Positions 1 through 9,005 of a stretch of 64,000 bases of DNA are shown piece by piece (the stretch's first letter is position 1; each line of letters begins with the position of its first letter). The notes beneath the pieces are model-generated. The model had not been told where the DNA came from. It worked only from the letters and a program-made list of their open reading frames with translations, and did no database searches. The DNA is from Rathayibacter sp. SW19 (GTDB taxonomy: Bacteria; Actinomycetota; Actinomycetes; Actinomycetales; Microbacteriaceae): assembly GCF_030866825.1 (NCBI RefSeq), contig NZ_CP133020.1:2542001-2606000 (forward strand). Direction: 5' to 3'. The position numbers and the translations under genes were made by a program.

Positions 1-44
1 GAACTGCCGTGGCCGGAATCGTCTGCTGCAGCAGAGTTCGCCAT
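1..44 (-). CDS. 5' end of an unidentified gene (partial)
   Basis: An ATG whose complement lies at 42-44 is preceded on the minus strand by an AAGGGG-like ribosome binding site about 10 nt upstream. The 14 visible codons read MANSAAADDSGHGS and run off the window edge. It lies 73 bp downstream of lepA on the same strand. In related genomes hemW or another gene follows lepA, but 14 residues are too few to identify it. Confidence 0.45.
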   Translation of the reverse strand, partial: MANSAAADDSGHGS

Positions 45-117
45 CGTGGACACCCCTTTGTTCAGCGCTGAGATGTTGGAACGATCGTAGCCGACTGTGC
101 ACAGACGCACGGCTCGG

Positions 118-1983
118 CTACTTGGCCTTCTTGGTCTCCGTGTCGCCGGAGAGTGCCGCGATGAACGCTTCTTGCGGCACCTCGACGCGACCGACCATCT
201 TCATGCGCTTCTTGCCTTCTTTTTGCTTTTCGAGCAGTTTGCGCTTTCGGGTGATGTCACCGCCGTAACACTTTGCCAGAACGTCCTTGCGCATCGCGCG
301 GATCGACTCACGCGCGATGATGCGCGCACCGATAGCGGCCTGCACCGGCACCTCGAACTGCTGCCGCGGAATAAGCTTCTTCAGCCGCTCGGTCATCAGA
401 ACGCCGTACGCGTATGCCTTGTCGCGGTGCACGATCGCACTGAACGCGTCGACCTGCTCGCCCTGCAGCAGGATGTCGACCTTCACCAGGTCGGCCTCCT
501 GATCTCCGGTCGGTTCGTAGTCGAGGCTCGCGTAGCCCTGCGTGCGGCTTTTCAACTGGTCGAAGAAGTCGAACACGATCTCACCGAGCGGCATGGTGTA
601 CCGGATCTCGACACGATCCTCCCCGAGATACTCCATGCCGAGGAGCGTGCCACGGCGGCCCTGACAGAGCTCCATGATCGTTCCCACGTAGTCCTTCGGC
701 GCCAGAATCGCCGCCTTCACCATCGGTTCGCGCACGCTGGCGATCTTGCCGGTCGGGAACTCGCTCGGGTTCGTGACGGTGATGGTTTTCTTGTCTTCAG
801 TCGTGACCTGATAGATCACGCTCGGCGCCGTTGCGATCAGGTCCAACCCGAACTCGCGCTCAAGCCGTTCGGTGATTATCTCCAGATGCAGCAACCCGAG
901 GAAACCGCAGCGAAAGCCGAAGCCGAGCGCGACGGAGGTCTCCGGCTCGTAGTTGAGCGCGGCATCCGACAGCTTCAGTTTGTCCAGGGCGTCCCGCAGC
1001 TCGGGATAGTCGCTGCCGTCAATCGGATACAACCCGGAAAACACCATCGGCAGGGGCTCTGTGTAGCCCGGCAGTGCAACGGTGGCCGGCTTGGCGGCCG
1101 TGGTCACGGTGTCGCCGACTTTGGACTGCCGCACATCCTTCACCCCGGTGATCAGGTAGCCGACCTCGCCGACGCCGAGCCCGTTGCTCGGAGTAGGTTC
1201 GGGCGAACTGACGCCGATCTCCAGGATCTCGTGCGTCGCACGGGTCGACATCATCTGGATCCGTTCCCGCGGCGAGAGCTGACCGTCGATCATACGCACG
1301 TAGGTGACGACACCGCGATACGTGTCGTACACAGAGTCGAAGATCATGGCGCGGGCGGGCGCGTCGACGACACCGGTGGGAGCCGGTACGAGTTGCGTCA
1401 CCCGGTCCAGCAGCTCAGTGACACCGTCCCCCGTCTTGCCCGATACTCGCATCACGTCGTCGGGGCTGCCCCCGATCAGGCTGGCGAGCTCACGAGAGTA
1501 CTTGTCCGGATCTGCGGCCGGCAGGTCGATCTTATTGAGAACCGGAATGATGGTGAGATCGTTCTCGAGCGCAAGATACAGATTGGCGAGCGTTTGCGCT
1601 TCGATGCCCTGCGCGGCATCCACGAGCAGGATGGCTCCCTCGCACGCGGCGAGGGAGCGCGACACCTCGTAGGTGAAGTCGACGTGGCCGGGCGTGTCGA
1701 TCATGTTCAACGCGTAGACGAGGTCTGGTCCGCCTGCCTGCGGCAGGGACCAGGGCATGCGCACGGCCTGGCTTTTGATCGTGATGCCGCGCTCGCGCTC
1801 GATGTCCATCCGATCCAGATACTGGGCGCGCATCGCGCGATCGTCGACGACGCCGGTGATCTGCAGCATCCGATCAGCCAGCGTCGACTTGCCATGGTCG
1901 ATGTGCGCAATGATGCAAAAGTTGCGGATCAGCGCAGGGTCCGTCGCGGCGGGCTCGAGGGCCGTCAAAGCTCGTGGTGACAT
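118..1983 (-). CDS. lepA: Elongation factor 4 (LepA), ribosome-associated GTPase
   Basis: 621 aa, the normal length for LepA/EF4, a translational GTPase that back-translocates or remodels stalled ribosomes. The G1 loop AHIDHGKST lies at residues 26-34. The G3 DTPGH and G4 NKID motifs are present, and the C-terminus has the LepA-specific tail ending in KKRMKMVGRVEVPQEAF. The ATG at 1983 gives the usual short N-terminal extension before the GTPase core. No strong ribosome binding site is visible. Tam lies 65 bp upstream in the same orientation, so co-transcription is possible. The strand opposite carries a long open frame with no protein-like features. Confidence 0.97.
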   Translation of the reverse strand: MSPRALTALEPAATDPALIRNFCIIAHIDHGKSTLADRMLQITGVVDDRAMRAQYLDRMDIERERGITIKSQAVRMPWSLPQAGGPDLVYALNMIDTPGHVDFTYEVSRSLAACEGAILLVDAAQGIEAQTLANLYLALENDLTIIPVLNKIDLPAADPDKYSRELASLIGGSPDDVMRVSGKTGDGVTELLDRVTQLVPAPTGVVDAPARAMIFDSVYDTYRGVVTYVRMIDGQLSPRERIQMMSTRATHEILEIGVSSPEPTPSNGLGVGEVGYLITGVKDVRQSKVGDTVTTAAKPATVALPGYTEPLPMVFSGLYPIDGSDYPELRDALDKLKLSDAALNYEPETSVALGFGFRCGFLGLLHLEIITERLEREFGLDLIATAPSVIYQVTTEDKKTITVTNPSEFPTGKIASVREPMVKAAILAPKDYVGTIMELCQGRRGTLLGMEYLGEDRVEIRYTMPLGEIVFDFFDQLKSRTQGYASLDYEPTGDQEADLVKVDILLQGEQVDAFSAIVHRDKAYAYGVLMTERLKKLIPRQQFEVPVQAAIGARIIARESIRAMRKDVLAKCYGGDITRKRKLLEKQKEGKKRMKMVGRVEVPQEAFIAALSGDTETKKAK

Positions 1984-2048
1984 CGTGGTGCCATTGTCCC
2001 ATGCTCAGCGGGCGTCGGTCGCCGCGTACGTCGGTACCTGCGGGCCGT

Positions 2049-2861
2049 TCAGCGACCCGCTCGCCCGTCTTTGAGACCGACCACGAAGATTCTGCGGAAC
2101 GGAAACACGGTGCCGAGTTCGGTCTGCGGATAGGCCTGGCGCAACAACCGCGCATAGTCTGCTTCGAACTCGACTGCGGCGGCGGGCGGCAGAGCCTGCA
2201 ACGCCGGGCGCAACCCGGTTCCGCGCACCCACTCCAACACCGGGTCCTCCCCTGCCAGCACGTGCAAGTAGGTTGTTTCCCACGCGGTCGTCGTGAACCC
2301 GAGCCCGCTCAGCAAGCGCAGATACTCCTCGGGCTCGCTGACGGCATCCTCGGAGCGCAGGACGCCGTCCAATTGCGATCGCCAACGCTCAGAAGCAGCC
2401 ACTTCGCGCATCAGTCGGTGCGACGGTGCCGCATAGTTTCCCGGCACCTGAAAGGCAAGCCACGCGCCGTCCGCAAGTGCGGCGCCCCACGCTGCGAGCA
2501 GCTCACGATGTTCTGGCACCCATTGCAGTGCGGCATTGCTGATGACAACCTCCGTCGTCTCATCAGGAAGCCAAGCCGCCAGATCGCGCAACTCGAACGT
2601 CAGCCGAGACGAACCGCCGGCCGCTTCATTTGCGCGGTTGACCATGTGCGGCGACGAATCAATCCCCAGGATGCGCGCCGCCGGCCAGCGTTCTGCCAGC
2701 GTCTGCGTCAGCGCCCCCGTTCCACAGCCGAGATCGACGACATTCCGAGGAGCAACAGCACTGATGCGTGCAGTCAGGTCAAAGAATGGTTGGGCACGCT
2801 CGCCGGCATACCGACCATAAAGCGAGGGATCCCAGTGCATGTTCATCCGTTGGGCGCTCAT
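2049..2861 (-). CDS. tam: Trans-aconitate 2-methyltransferase
   Basis: 270 aa class I SAM-dependent methyltransferase. It shows the E. coli Tam pattern: an N-terminal WDPSLYGRYAGER, SAM motif VVDLGCGTG, GIDSSPHMV for the adenosine-binding acidic loop, NAALQWVPEH, and a C-terminal WVRGTGLRPALQ. Tam methylates trans-aconitate, the spontaneous isomer of cis-aconitate that inhibits aconitase. The ATG at 2861 overlaps the stop of the upstream amidohydrolase in an ATGA arrangement, which fixes this start and implies translational coupling. Two later in-frame ATGs (2846, 2840) are possible alternatives. Confidence 0.88.
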   Translation of the reverse strand: MSAQRMNMHWDPSLYGRYAGERAQPFFDLTARISAVAPRNVVDLGCGTGALTQTLAERWPAARILGIDSSPHMVNRANEAAGGSSRLTFELRDLAAWLPDETTEVVISNAALQWVPEHRELLAAWGAALADGAWLAFQVPGNYAAPSHRLMREVAASERWRSQLDGVLRSEDAVSEPEEYLRLLSGLGFTTTAWETTYLHVLAGEDPVLEWVRGTGLRPALQALPPAAAVEFEADYARLLRQAYPQTELGTVFPFRRIFVVGLKDGRAGR

Positions 2862-4081
2862 CCGCCGAACCGTTCTCGGCGTTCGACGGTGACGCCGTGC
2901 CCGTCGACGACTGAAAACACCTGCCTCCCGGCGATGAAGACATGCTCGGCGCGTTCGTTCACATCCAGCGGATCGCCGGACCACACAACGAGGTCACCGT
3001 CAAGGCCTTCGCGGAGTGAGCCGACCCGGGCGTCGAGCCCCAGGAACGCGGCCGGGTTGACGGTCAGCGCCTCGAATGCCTTCTGCCGCGGAAGTCCCTC
3101 CCTGACAGCAAATGACGCCTGATGCACCAGGAAATTGATCGGGACGACCGGATGATCCGTCGTGATCGCAACCCGCACGCCGGCTGCAGCCAGTGCAACC
3201 AGGTTCGGGATGCTGCGATCGCGTAACTCGACTTTGGACCGCGAGGTGAACATCGGCCCGAAAATCACCGGAACGTCCCGCTCGGCGAGGATGTCTGCGA
3301 TTTTCGCAGCATCCGTGCCGTGGTTGATGATCAAGCGATAGCCGAACTCGTCGGCCAGCCGCAGTGCCGTGGCAATGTCGTCGTGCCGATGCACATGCTG
3401 GTCCCAGGCCAGTTCCCCGGACAGCACACGCGCCAGGGTCTCCTTATTCAGATCCCGCGCGAACGGTGTGCCGTCTGCTGCCGCGGCGTCCCTAGCCGCC
3501 ACGTAATTCTGTGCGTCGACAAATGCCTCGCGGATGACATATGCGATGCCAAGCCGAGTGCTCGGAAGCTGCTTTTTCTCGCCGTATACCCGTTTCGGGT
3601 TCTCGCCGAGCGCCGACTTCACGCTCACGGCCATGCTGATCACCTGTTCGTCGATGATCCGGCCGCCCCAGGTCTTGATCGCAACGGTCTGGCCGCCGAT
3701 CACGTTGCCGCTCCCGGGTTTCACGACGACAGCGGTCACACCACCGGAGAGCGCATCGCGAAAACCCTGATCATCGATGTCGATCGCGTCGATCGCCCGC
3801 ACGCCGGCCGTGTTCGGTGCTGTCATCTCGTTCGTGTCATCCCCGGCTGGCCCGTTGGCCTCCTCATGAATGCCGACGTGACCGTGCGCTTCGATGAAAC
3901 CGGGCAGCACCCATTTGCCCGACACGTCGAGCACCGGAGTACCCGCAGGCACATCGACATCGGCTCCGACAGCGGAAATCCGGCCATCGAGCACCAGCAC
4001 GGTTCCATGCTGGATGGGCTCTGACGACACCGGAACCACGTAGCCGTTGATGAGCGCAATGGATCCACCGAAAGCAGTCAT
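2858..4081 (-). CDS. Metal-dependent amidohydrolase (imidazolonepropionase-like)
   Basis: 407 aa member of the amidohydrolase superfamily. An N-terminal beta-sandwich strand precedes the metal-binding HxH in GFIEAHGHVGIH (about residues 58-69). The C-terminal half carries the usual INHGTDAAKI and the TTDHPVVP segment with the catalytic Asp. The subfamily resembles imidazolonepropionase-related or prolidase-like amidohydrolases, but the substrate cannot be read from sequence. It has its own leaderless-type promoter (4088-4093) and is translationally coupled to tam. Confidence 0.8.
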   Translation of the reverse strand: MTAFGGSIALINGYVVPVSSEPIQHGTVLVLDGRISAVGADVDVPAGTPVLDVSGKWVLPGFIEAHGHVGIHEEANGPAGDDTNEMTAPNTAGVRAIDAIDIDDQGFRDALSGGVTAVVVKPGSGNVIGGQTVAIKTWGGRIIDEQVISMAVSVKSALGENPKRVYGEKKQLPSTRLGIAYVIREAFVDAQNYVAARDAAAADGTPFARDLNKETLARVLSGELAWDQHVHRHDDIATALRLADEFGYRLIINHGTDAAKIADILAERDVPVIFGPMFTSRSKVELRDRSIPNLVALAAAGVRVAITTDHPVVPINFLVHQASFAVREGLPRQKAFEALTVNPAAFLGLDARVGSLREGLDGDLVVWSGDPLDVNERAEHVFIAGRQVFSVVDGHGVTVERRERFGG

Positions 4082-4087
4082 CCCCCG

Positions 4088-4093
4088 AGACTA
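4088..4093 (-). promoter_or_regulatory. -10 box of the amidohydrolase gene (leaderless)
   Basis: TAGTCT on the minus strand ends exactly 6 nt before the ATG at 4081. This spacing places the transcription start at or next to the A of the start codon. There is no purine-rich ribosome binding site. Confidence 0.55.
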
Positions 4094-4139
4094 CGCCCGC
4101 GATCACCGCCTCGATGCAAGAAGTCCAGCGCAATTCTGG

Positions 4140-4145
4140 TAAAGT
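4140..4145 (+). promoter_or_regulatory. Possible -10 box of rpsT
   Basis: TAAAGT lies in the 175 bp divergent region ahead of rpsT. No good -35 is visible at 17 bp, and the implied leader is about 105 nt. This is a weak call. Confidence 0.3.
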
Positions 4146-4256
4146 TTCCTGTTGGCTTGCGTGTGGGTGAGAACCACACGAATCGCCGATGGAACGCCCT
4201 CTCTCGTTCCCGGCACATCCGAACATCACCTACAACGAACGGAAGACGAATCACTC

Positions 4257-4517
4257 GTGGCAAATATCAAGTCGCAGATCAAGCGCATCGGAACCAACAA
4301 GAAGGCTACTGAGCGCAACAAGGCGGTCAAGAGCGAGGTCAAGACGGCAGTCCGTGCGACGCGCGAGGCCGTTGCGGCAGGAGACAAGGACAAGGCCACG
4401 AAGGCACTCGCCCACGCAGCGAAGAAGCTCGACAAGGCCGCCAGCAAGGGCGTCATCCACAAGAACCAAGCGGCGAACCGCAAGTCGGCCATCGCGAAGC
4501 AGGTCGCAGCGCTCTAG
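4257..4517 (+). CDS. rpsT: 30S ribosomal protein S20
   Basis: 86 aa, highly basic, matching the S20 family from the N-terminal ANIKSQIKRIGTN to the C-terminal NRKSAIAKQVAAL. S20 binds 16S rRNA during early 30S assembly. The GTG at 4257 is chosen because the first residues of S20 (V/M-A-N-I-K-S) begin there; the longer upstream frame is not S20-like. It is the only plus-strand gene among minus-strand neighbours and is often next to holA and lepA in actinobacteria. A hairpin terminator follows directly. Confidence 0.97.
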   Translation: MANIKSQIKRIGTNKKATERNKAVKSEVKTAVRATREAVAAGDKDKATKALAHAAKKLDKAASKGVIHKNQAANRKSAIAKQVAAL

Positions 4518-4529
4518 CGCCCGGCAACA

Positions 4530-4562
4530 CAGCGGCCCCGCTCGGACGAGTCGGGGTCGCTG
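4530..4562. terminator. Bidirectional intrinsic terminator between rpsT and holA
   Basis: An 11 bp stem (CAGCGGCCCCG paired with CGGGGTCGCTG, one G-T pair) with an 11 nt loop lies 12 nt after the rpsT stop and 5 nt from the holA stop on the other strand. A T-rich TTGTGTTA follows on the plus side. It can serve both convergent genes. Confidence 0.75.
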
Positions 4563-4567
4563 TTGTG

Positions 4568-5620
4568 TTAAGCGCGGCCGCGCATGCTGACGACGCCGAT
4601 CATGCGCTCGAGTGCAAAGACCGGGTCGCGCCCGCCACCTTTGACGTCGGCATCCGTTTCTGCGAGCATCTGAATGCAGCGGCCGAGCCCTGTGTCGCTC
4701 CAGCCTCGCAGGTCTCGCCGGGCCCGATCGACCTGCCAGGGCGCAAGGCCGAACTGCGATGCGAGCTGGCCTGAGCTGCCGTTCGCTCCTGCGATCTTCG
4801 CCATTGTGCGCAATTTGCTTGCAAAGGCCGCCACCATCGGCACGGGGTCGGCGCCGGATGCCAACGCATGGCGCAGCGTCACCAACGCCTCGCCGCGCTG
4901 ACCGGCGATCGCGGCATCCGCGACGGCGAAGGCGTTCGCTTCTACCCTCCCGCCGTAGTATCGATCGACCGTCGCCTCGCTGATCTCGGCGCCAGCATCG
5001 GCGATGAGCTGCTGGCAGGCACCGGCGAGCTCGGCCAGATCATCGGCGAATGCACTCGTCAGAGCCCGAAGCGCGCCGGCGCTGATCCTCTTGCCTGCCG
5101 TGCGGAACTCAGCCTGCGCGAAGTCGTATCTGTCACTGTCTTTCTTCAGTTCTGCGCACACGATTTCGATGGCGCCGCCACGATCTGTGCGAACAGCGTC
5201 GAGCAGTTTCTTACCGCGCACCCCTCCGGAATGCCGAAGCACGACAACGGTGTCCTCAGCAGGTGACACCAGATAGTCGAGAGCGTCGAGCAAGAACGCA
5301 TCCGTGCATTTCTCGACAGCGTCGACGCGGATCAGCCGTGGTTCCCCGAACAACGATGGGCTGGCCAGCGTGACGAGTTCGCCCGGTGCGTAATCATTCG
5401 CCGCAATGTCGCTGACTTCGAGGCTGGGGTCCGCCGCCTTCAGCGCGTCTCGCAGCAGCCGGATCGCTCGATCCGCGAGCACGCTCTGCGTCCCGGAGAC
5501 GAGAACGACCGGAGCGGGGCGCACCTGATGCCAGGCAAGCTGCGGAATCGCCGGCGCGTTCGCCGTCGTTCTTCCGCTCGTCTTGCCGCGGGGTGCAGGC
5601 CCACCCGATCGTGCCGCCAC
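4568..5620 (-). CDS. holA: DNA polymerase III delta subunit
   Basis: About 350 aa clamp-loader delta subunit, which opens the beta sliding clamp. Features are an N-terminal VVLVSGTQSVLADRAIRLL, the LFGEPRLIRVDAVEK segment that contacts the clamp, and a C-terminal domain ending in DPVFALERMIG. The GTG at 5620 is preferred because AGGAG lies 5 nt upstream. A second GTG at 5632 would add four residues. It lies 44 bp downstream of the comEC stop, so the comEA-comEC-holA order could form one transcript. Confidence 0.93.
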   Translation of the reverse strand: MAARSGGPAPRGKTSGRTTANAPAIPQLAWHQVRPAPVVLVSGTQSVLADRAIRLLRDALKAADPSLEVSDIAANDYAPGELVTLASPSLFGEPRLIRVDAVEKCTDAFLLDALDYLVSPAEDTVVVLRHSGGVRGKKLLDAVRTDRGGAIEIVCAELKKDSDRYDFAQAEFRTAGKRISAGALRALTSAFADDLAELAGACQQLIADAGAEISEATVDRYYGGRVEANAFAVADAAIAGQRGEALVTLRHALASGADPVPMVAAFASKLRTMAKIAGANGSSGQLASQFGLAPWQVDRARRDLRGWSDTGLGRCIQMLAETDADVKGGGRDPVFALERMIGVVSMRGRA

Positions 5621-5664
5621 GATGCTCCTCACTGCCTCCCCAAGCCTAGCTGCGACATCCGACG

Positions 5665-8103
5665 TCAGCGGCGAACACCGGGCACCTGAAGCGCGTCGGA
5701 CGACACCTGGCGCTGGGTCCAGAGTTCGAGTGTTCCGCCCGCGCTGCTCGACACGAGCGCCAATCCCTGAACGTCAGTACGCACGGCTCGCGCCTGCATC
5801 CGCCTGAGAATCCCGAGCAAACGCTCGGTTGGATGCCCATAACTGTTCTTCGCACCGACCGAGATGAGCGCAAGCCGGGCACCGAGCGCCCGGTACAGCC
5901 GTTCGCTCTGGTCGGCGGAGCCGTGGTGTGCGACCTTGACAACGTCAACGGACCCCACCCGTCCTGAGCGCAAGAGCGCATCCTGCGCACCCTCATCGAG
6001 GTCCCCCAGGAACACCGAGCGGATGCCGCGTCCCGCAAACGAGACCGTCACGCTCCCCTCGTTTCCGGTTTGCATTGTACGCGCCCCCGCGCTCGGCCAC
6101 AGCACGTGCCATTCGAGCCTTCCCAAGCTCCCGTGATCGCCACTGGCCGCGAACCGCACATCCGCTCCTCCACGTGCGAGAGCATCGACAATGGACTGCC
6201 CATGCGCATCAGTGGGTCGGCCGACGAGCGCAATGCCAACGCGCCCGACGACCGCGTCGACCCCTCCGACGTGATCCCTGTCGTAGTGAGTGAGGACCAG
6301 CAGGTCGATTCGCGCAACGCCCAGGCTGTCCAGGCAGGCTGTCAACGGCTTCGGCTCCGGGCCGACGTCGACAAGGCCGTGCGCGTCGCCATCCTGCAGA
6401 AGAACAGCGTCGCCCTGCCCGATGTCGCAGGCAGCCAGTTGCCAATCCCCCGGCCTGCCCAGGCTGCTGCCCACGCTGGTTGCCACAAAAGCGCCGAGGT
6501 AGCATCCGCAGAACACCACTAGAGCAACGCCGGCAACTGCACGCAGCCTGTGTCCGGCACGCCTGGCCTCAATAGCCGGCGGAGCCGGCTTCGTCGACTC
6601 CGGGCGCCCTGGGACCGCCACGAAGATGACGATCGCCACCATCAATGCCATCGCTGCCAGACCTGCAGCACCGCCCAACCACGGAAGCTGGCTGGCCGGC
6701 AGTGACGCGCACACGTCGGCGACCGCGGCAATCCAGGCGGACGGCAGCCACGCCACCTGCGCGCAGGCATAGCCGATGCCCGGCGCCCACGGCATCAGGA
6801 GGCAGGCGATGAGCCCGAGAACCGTCGCGATCGGCGCCGCCGGCTCCGCGAGCAGGTTCGCCCCGACACCGTAAAGCGGCACACTCGGGTTCAGCAGAAT
6901 GAGCACGGGCTGACAGGCGAGTTGTGCGGCAAGCGGCAGAGCGATCGCGGCGGCCAGGGCGTGCGGCATGTGCCTACCCAGGCTGCGCGCCAACGGCGGC
7001 GCGAGCACGAGCAGCCCCGCCGTGGCTAAAACGGACAATGCGAAACCGTAGTCACGCGCCATCCACGGGTCGGCAACCAGCAGCGCAATGACCGCGGCGC
7101 AGAGCGCAGGAATGCCCCGCCCAGGCCGACCTGCTGCCATCGAGAACACCACGATCGTCGCCATCACGGCCGCCCGCAGCACACTGGGGCCTGGAGTCAC
7201 CAGCACGACGAATCCCAGCAGTGCGGTCAGTGCGATCACAACGCGCGTCGTGCGCCCAAGCCCGACCAACCCCGTGACCAGCATCATCACCGCGATCACC
7301 ACCGCGCAATTCGCGCCGGAAACGGCAGTGAGGTGGCTGAGCGAACTGAGTTTCATCGAGGTGTCGAGCTCATCGCCAACCGCAGACACGTCCCCAATGG
7401 ACAGGCCGGGAAGCAGCGCTCCGCCGTCACCGGGCAGCGCTCGGGCCGCAGCGGAGAACTGGGCTCGAAGCAGATTCGTCGACGAGAGCACCCCGGTGGC
7501 AGGCGCAATCAGGGAAGCTGGCTCGGACGAGTTCAGGAAGAAAGCGCTGCGTTCTTCCGGCGCAGCCGGCCGGAGTGTGCCCTTCAGTGTGACGGTGGCG
7601 CCGATGTCGATGCTGCGCTCGGCATCTTCGACACCGCGCGCAGTCACGAGCACCGGCATCCGCCCTGCCACTGTTCCCGCCGCCGAGTCAACCTGGCTCA
7701 GAGTTGCTCGAAACCGCACCCGGCCGCCGGCATCGAACGCGCCGCCTCCTGCCGCACGCTGCGGCAGGGAATCCACCTGCGCAACCGCTGTGATCACGTG
7801 ACTGCCGGGATCGTCCGTGAGCGCAGGCGGTTGTCGTGTCGGCAGCGCGAACGCGATCGCAGACGCCGCGACTGCCGCTGCCGCCAGACAGACCACGATG
7901 CCACCGGCCGTTGCGCGGCCACGAGTCTGCGCGCGGGCTGCTGACCGCAGCAGCCACAGCGCTGCCGTGCCGCCGGCCCCGGCCGCCAGCCACAGCACCA
8001 GCGCGATGACAGCAGCGGCTTGAGGTATGGCGATCACGACGCCGGCAGCGCCCCAGCAGGCCAGTGCCGGAGCGACCAAGCGCGCGTCGACGGTCGCCGT
8101 CAT
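5665..8103 (-). CDS. comEC: ComEC/Rec2-type DNA-uptake channel protein
   Basis: 812 aa polytopic membrane protein. Several N-terminal transmembrane helices precede the competence domain (from about residue 220, HLTAVSGANCAVV). A C-terminal metallo-beta-lactamase-like domain carries LTHYDRDHVGGVD and KVAHHGSADQS. ComEC forms the channel for single-stranded DNA entry. The ATG at 8103 overlaps the comEA stop (ATGA). Presence with comEA suggests capacity for DNA uptake, though no pilus genes lie in this window. Confidence 0.92.
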   Translation of the reverse strand: MTATVDARLVAPALACWGAAGVVIAIPQAAAVIALVLWLAAGAGGTAALWLLRSAARAQTRGRATAGGIVVCLAAAAVAASAIAFALPTRQPPALTDDPGSHVITAVAQVDSLPQRAAGGGAFDAGGRVRFRATLSQVDSAAGTVAGRMPVLVTARGVEDAERSIDIGATVTLKGTLRPAAPEERSAFFLNSSEPASLIAPATGVLSSTNLLRAQFSAAARALPGDGGALLPGLSIGDVSAVGDELDTSMKLSSLSHLTAVSGANCAVVIAVMMLVTGLVGLGRTTRVVIALTALLGFVVLVTPGPSVLRAAVMATIVVFSMAAGRPGRGIPALCAAVIALLVADPWMARDYGFALSVLATAGLLVLAPPLARSLGRHMPHALAAAIALPLAAQLACQPVLILLNPSVPLYGVGANLLAEPAAPIATVLGLIACLLMPWAPGIGYACAQVAWLPSAWIAAVADVCASLPASQLPWLGGAAGLAAMALMVAIVIFVAVPGRPESTKPAPPAIEARRAGHRLRAVAGVALVVFCGCYLGAFVATSVGSSLGRPGDWQLAACDIGQGDAVLLQDGDAHGLVDVGPEPKPLTACLDSLGVARIDLLVLTHYDRDHVGGVDAVVGRVGIALVGRPTDAHGQSIVDALARGGADVRFAASGDHGSLGRLEWHVLWPSAGARTMQTGNEGSVTVSFAGRGIRSVFLGDLDEGAQDALLRSGRVGSVDVVKVAHHGSADQSERLYRALGARLALISVGAKNSYGHPTERLLGILRRMQARAVRTDVQGLALVSSSAGGTLELWTQRQVSSDALQVPGVRR

Positions 8104-8852
8104 ACCGTCACGAGGTCCTTCAGCGCCTCAAACGTCTTGGCACCGATTCCGGAGACCGCCGTCAGATCGTCGACCGTGCTGAAGCGTCCGTTGTCTTTGC
8201 GCCACTGCAGAATGCGCGCGGCCAGTGCCGGGCCGACGTGAGGAAGTGTCTGCAATTCGGCCTCACCGGCCGTGTTGAGATTGACCTTGCCGCCCACGGC
8301 GCCCCCTGACCCAGTGCTGCGGCCGTCGCCCACCCCCGGCGCAGCCCCGTCCGGCACCGCTTCGGACGCCGGTTCGCCAACCCTCGGTACGACCAGCTGT
8401 TCGCCGTCGGACAAAGCACGCGCAAGATTTACGCCGCCCTGATTGGCATCCGCAGTGAATCCCCCAGCCGCGGCGACCGCGTCGACGACACGCGCACCGC
8501 TGCTCAGCTGATACAGCCCGGCGTTGTTGACCGCGCCGAGAACGTGAACGTAGAGGATGCCCGGCCGGGCCGAGCCGGTCGGGTGGCCGTTCCCTGCGCC
8601 GTTCCCGTCACCGTTCTGGTCGCCGGCCGATGCGGCCTGTCGGGTCTGCGCCGTCACCGCCGCGACGGATTGGCTCCCGCTGCCGGGCGCGAGCAGCGAA
8701 ATCACCACCGTCACCACGAGGGCTCCGATCAGCAACACGGCCGCCGCACCGATGCCCAACCGCAGCCGGACACTCCGCGAGGCACGGCGCACCCCAGGCG
8801 CAAGCAGCGCCAACGTATCGGCGTCGCCAGCCGCATCCGGATCGACCGTCAT
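8100..8852 (-). CDS. comEA: ComEA-type DNA-binding competence protein
   Basis: 250 aa. A basic N-terminus and one transmembrane helix (about residues 33-55) are followed by a low-complexity Gly/Asn/Asp linker. Next come an SLBB domain (ILYVHVLGAVNNAGLY, about 97-112) and a C-terminal helix-hairpin-helix pair (VNLNTAGEAELQTLPHVG to the C-terminus). This is the standard membrane-anchored DNA receptor layout. It is transcribed from a leaderless-type promoter and coupled to comEC. Confidence 0.92.
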   Translation of the reverse strand: MTVDPDAAGDADTLALLAPGVRRASRSVRLRLGIGAAAVLLIGALVVTVVISLLAPGSGSQSVAAVTAQTRQAASAGDQNGDGNGAGNGHPTGSARPGILYVHVLGAVNNAGLYQLSSGARVVDAVAAAGGFTADANQGGVNLARALSDGEQLVVPRVGEPASEAVPDGAAPGVGDGRSTGSGGAVGGKVNLNTAGEAELQTLPHVGPALAARILQWRKDNGRFSTVDDLTAVSGIGAKTFEALKDLVTV

Positions 8853-8858
8853 GCCGGA

Positions 8859-8864
8859 AGGCTA
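8859..8864 (-). promoter_or_regulatory. -10 box of comEA (leaderless)
   Basis: TAGCCT on the minus strand ends 6 nt before the comEA ATG, with no ribosome binding site between. The 153 bp between comEA and leuS otherwise shows nothing recognisable. Confidence 0.55.
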
Positions 8865-9005
8865 AACGTCGGCGCGTCACCTCATGCCACCCGGCCGACG
8901 ATCAGTGCACAGCGCGCTCGTTGTCGTGCCTGTTGAGGCCGAGGGAGCCGACCGCGAAGAGCGACGTTGCGCCGATCCTGTGTAGATCGTGTGAAGATTC
9001 TGGGG

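Noticed and set aside
97..1980. Long plus-strand open frame opposite lepA
   Set aside because: It is Arg/His/Leu-rich with no domain and is a GC-bias shadow of the real lepA frame.
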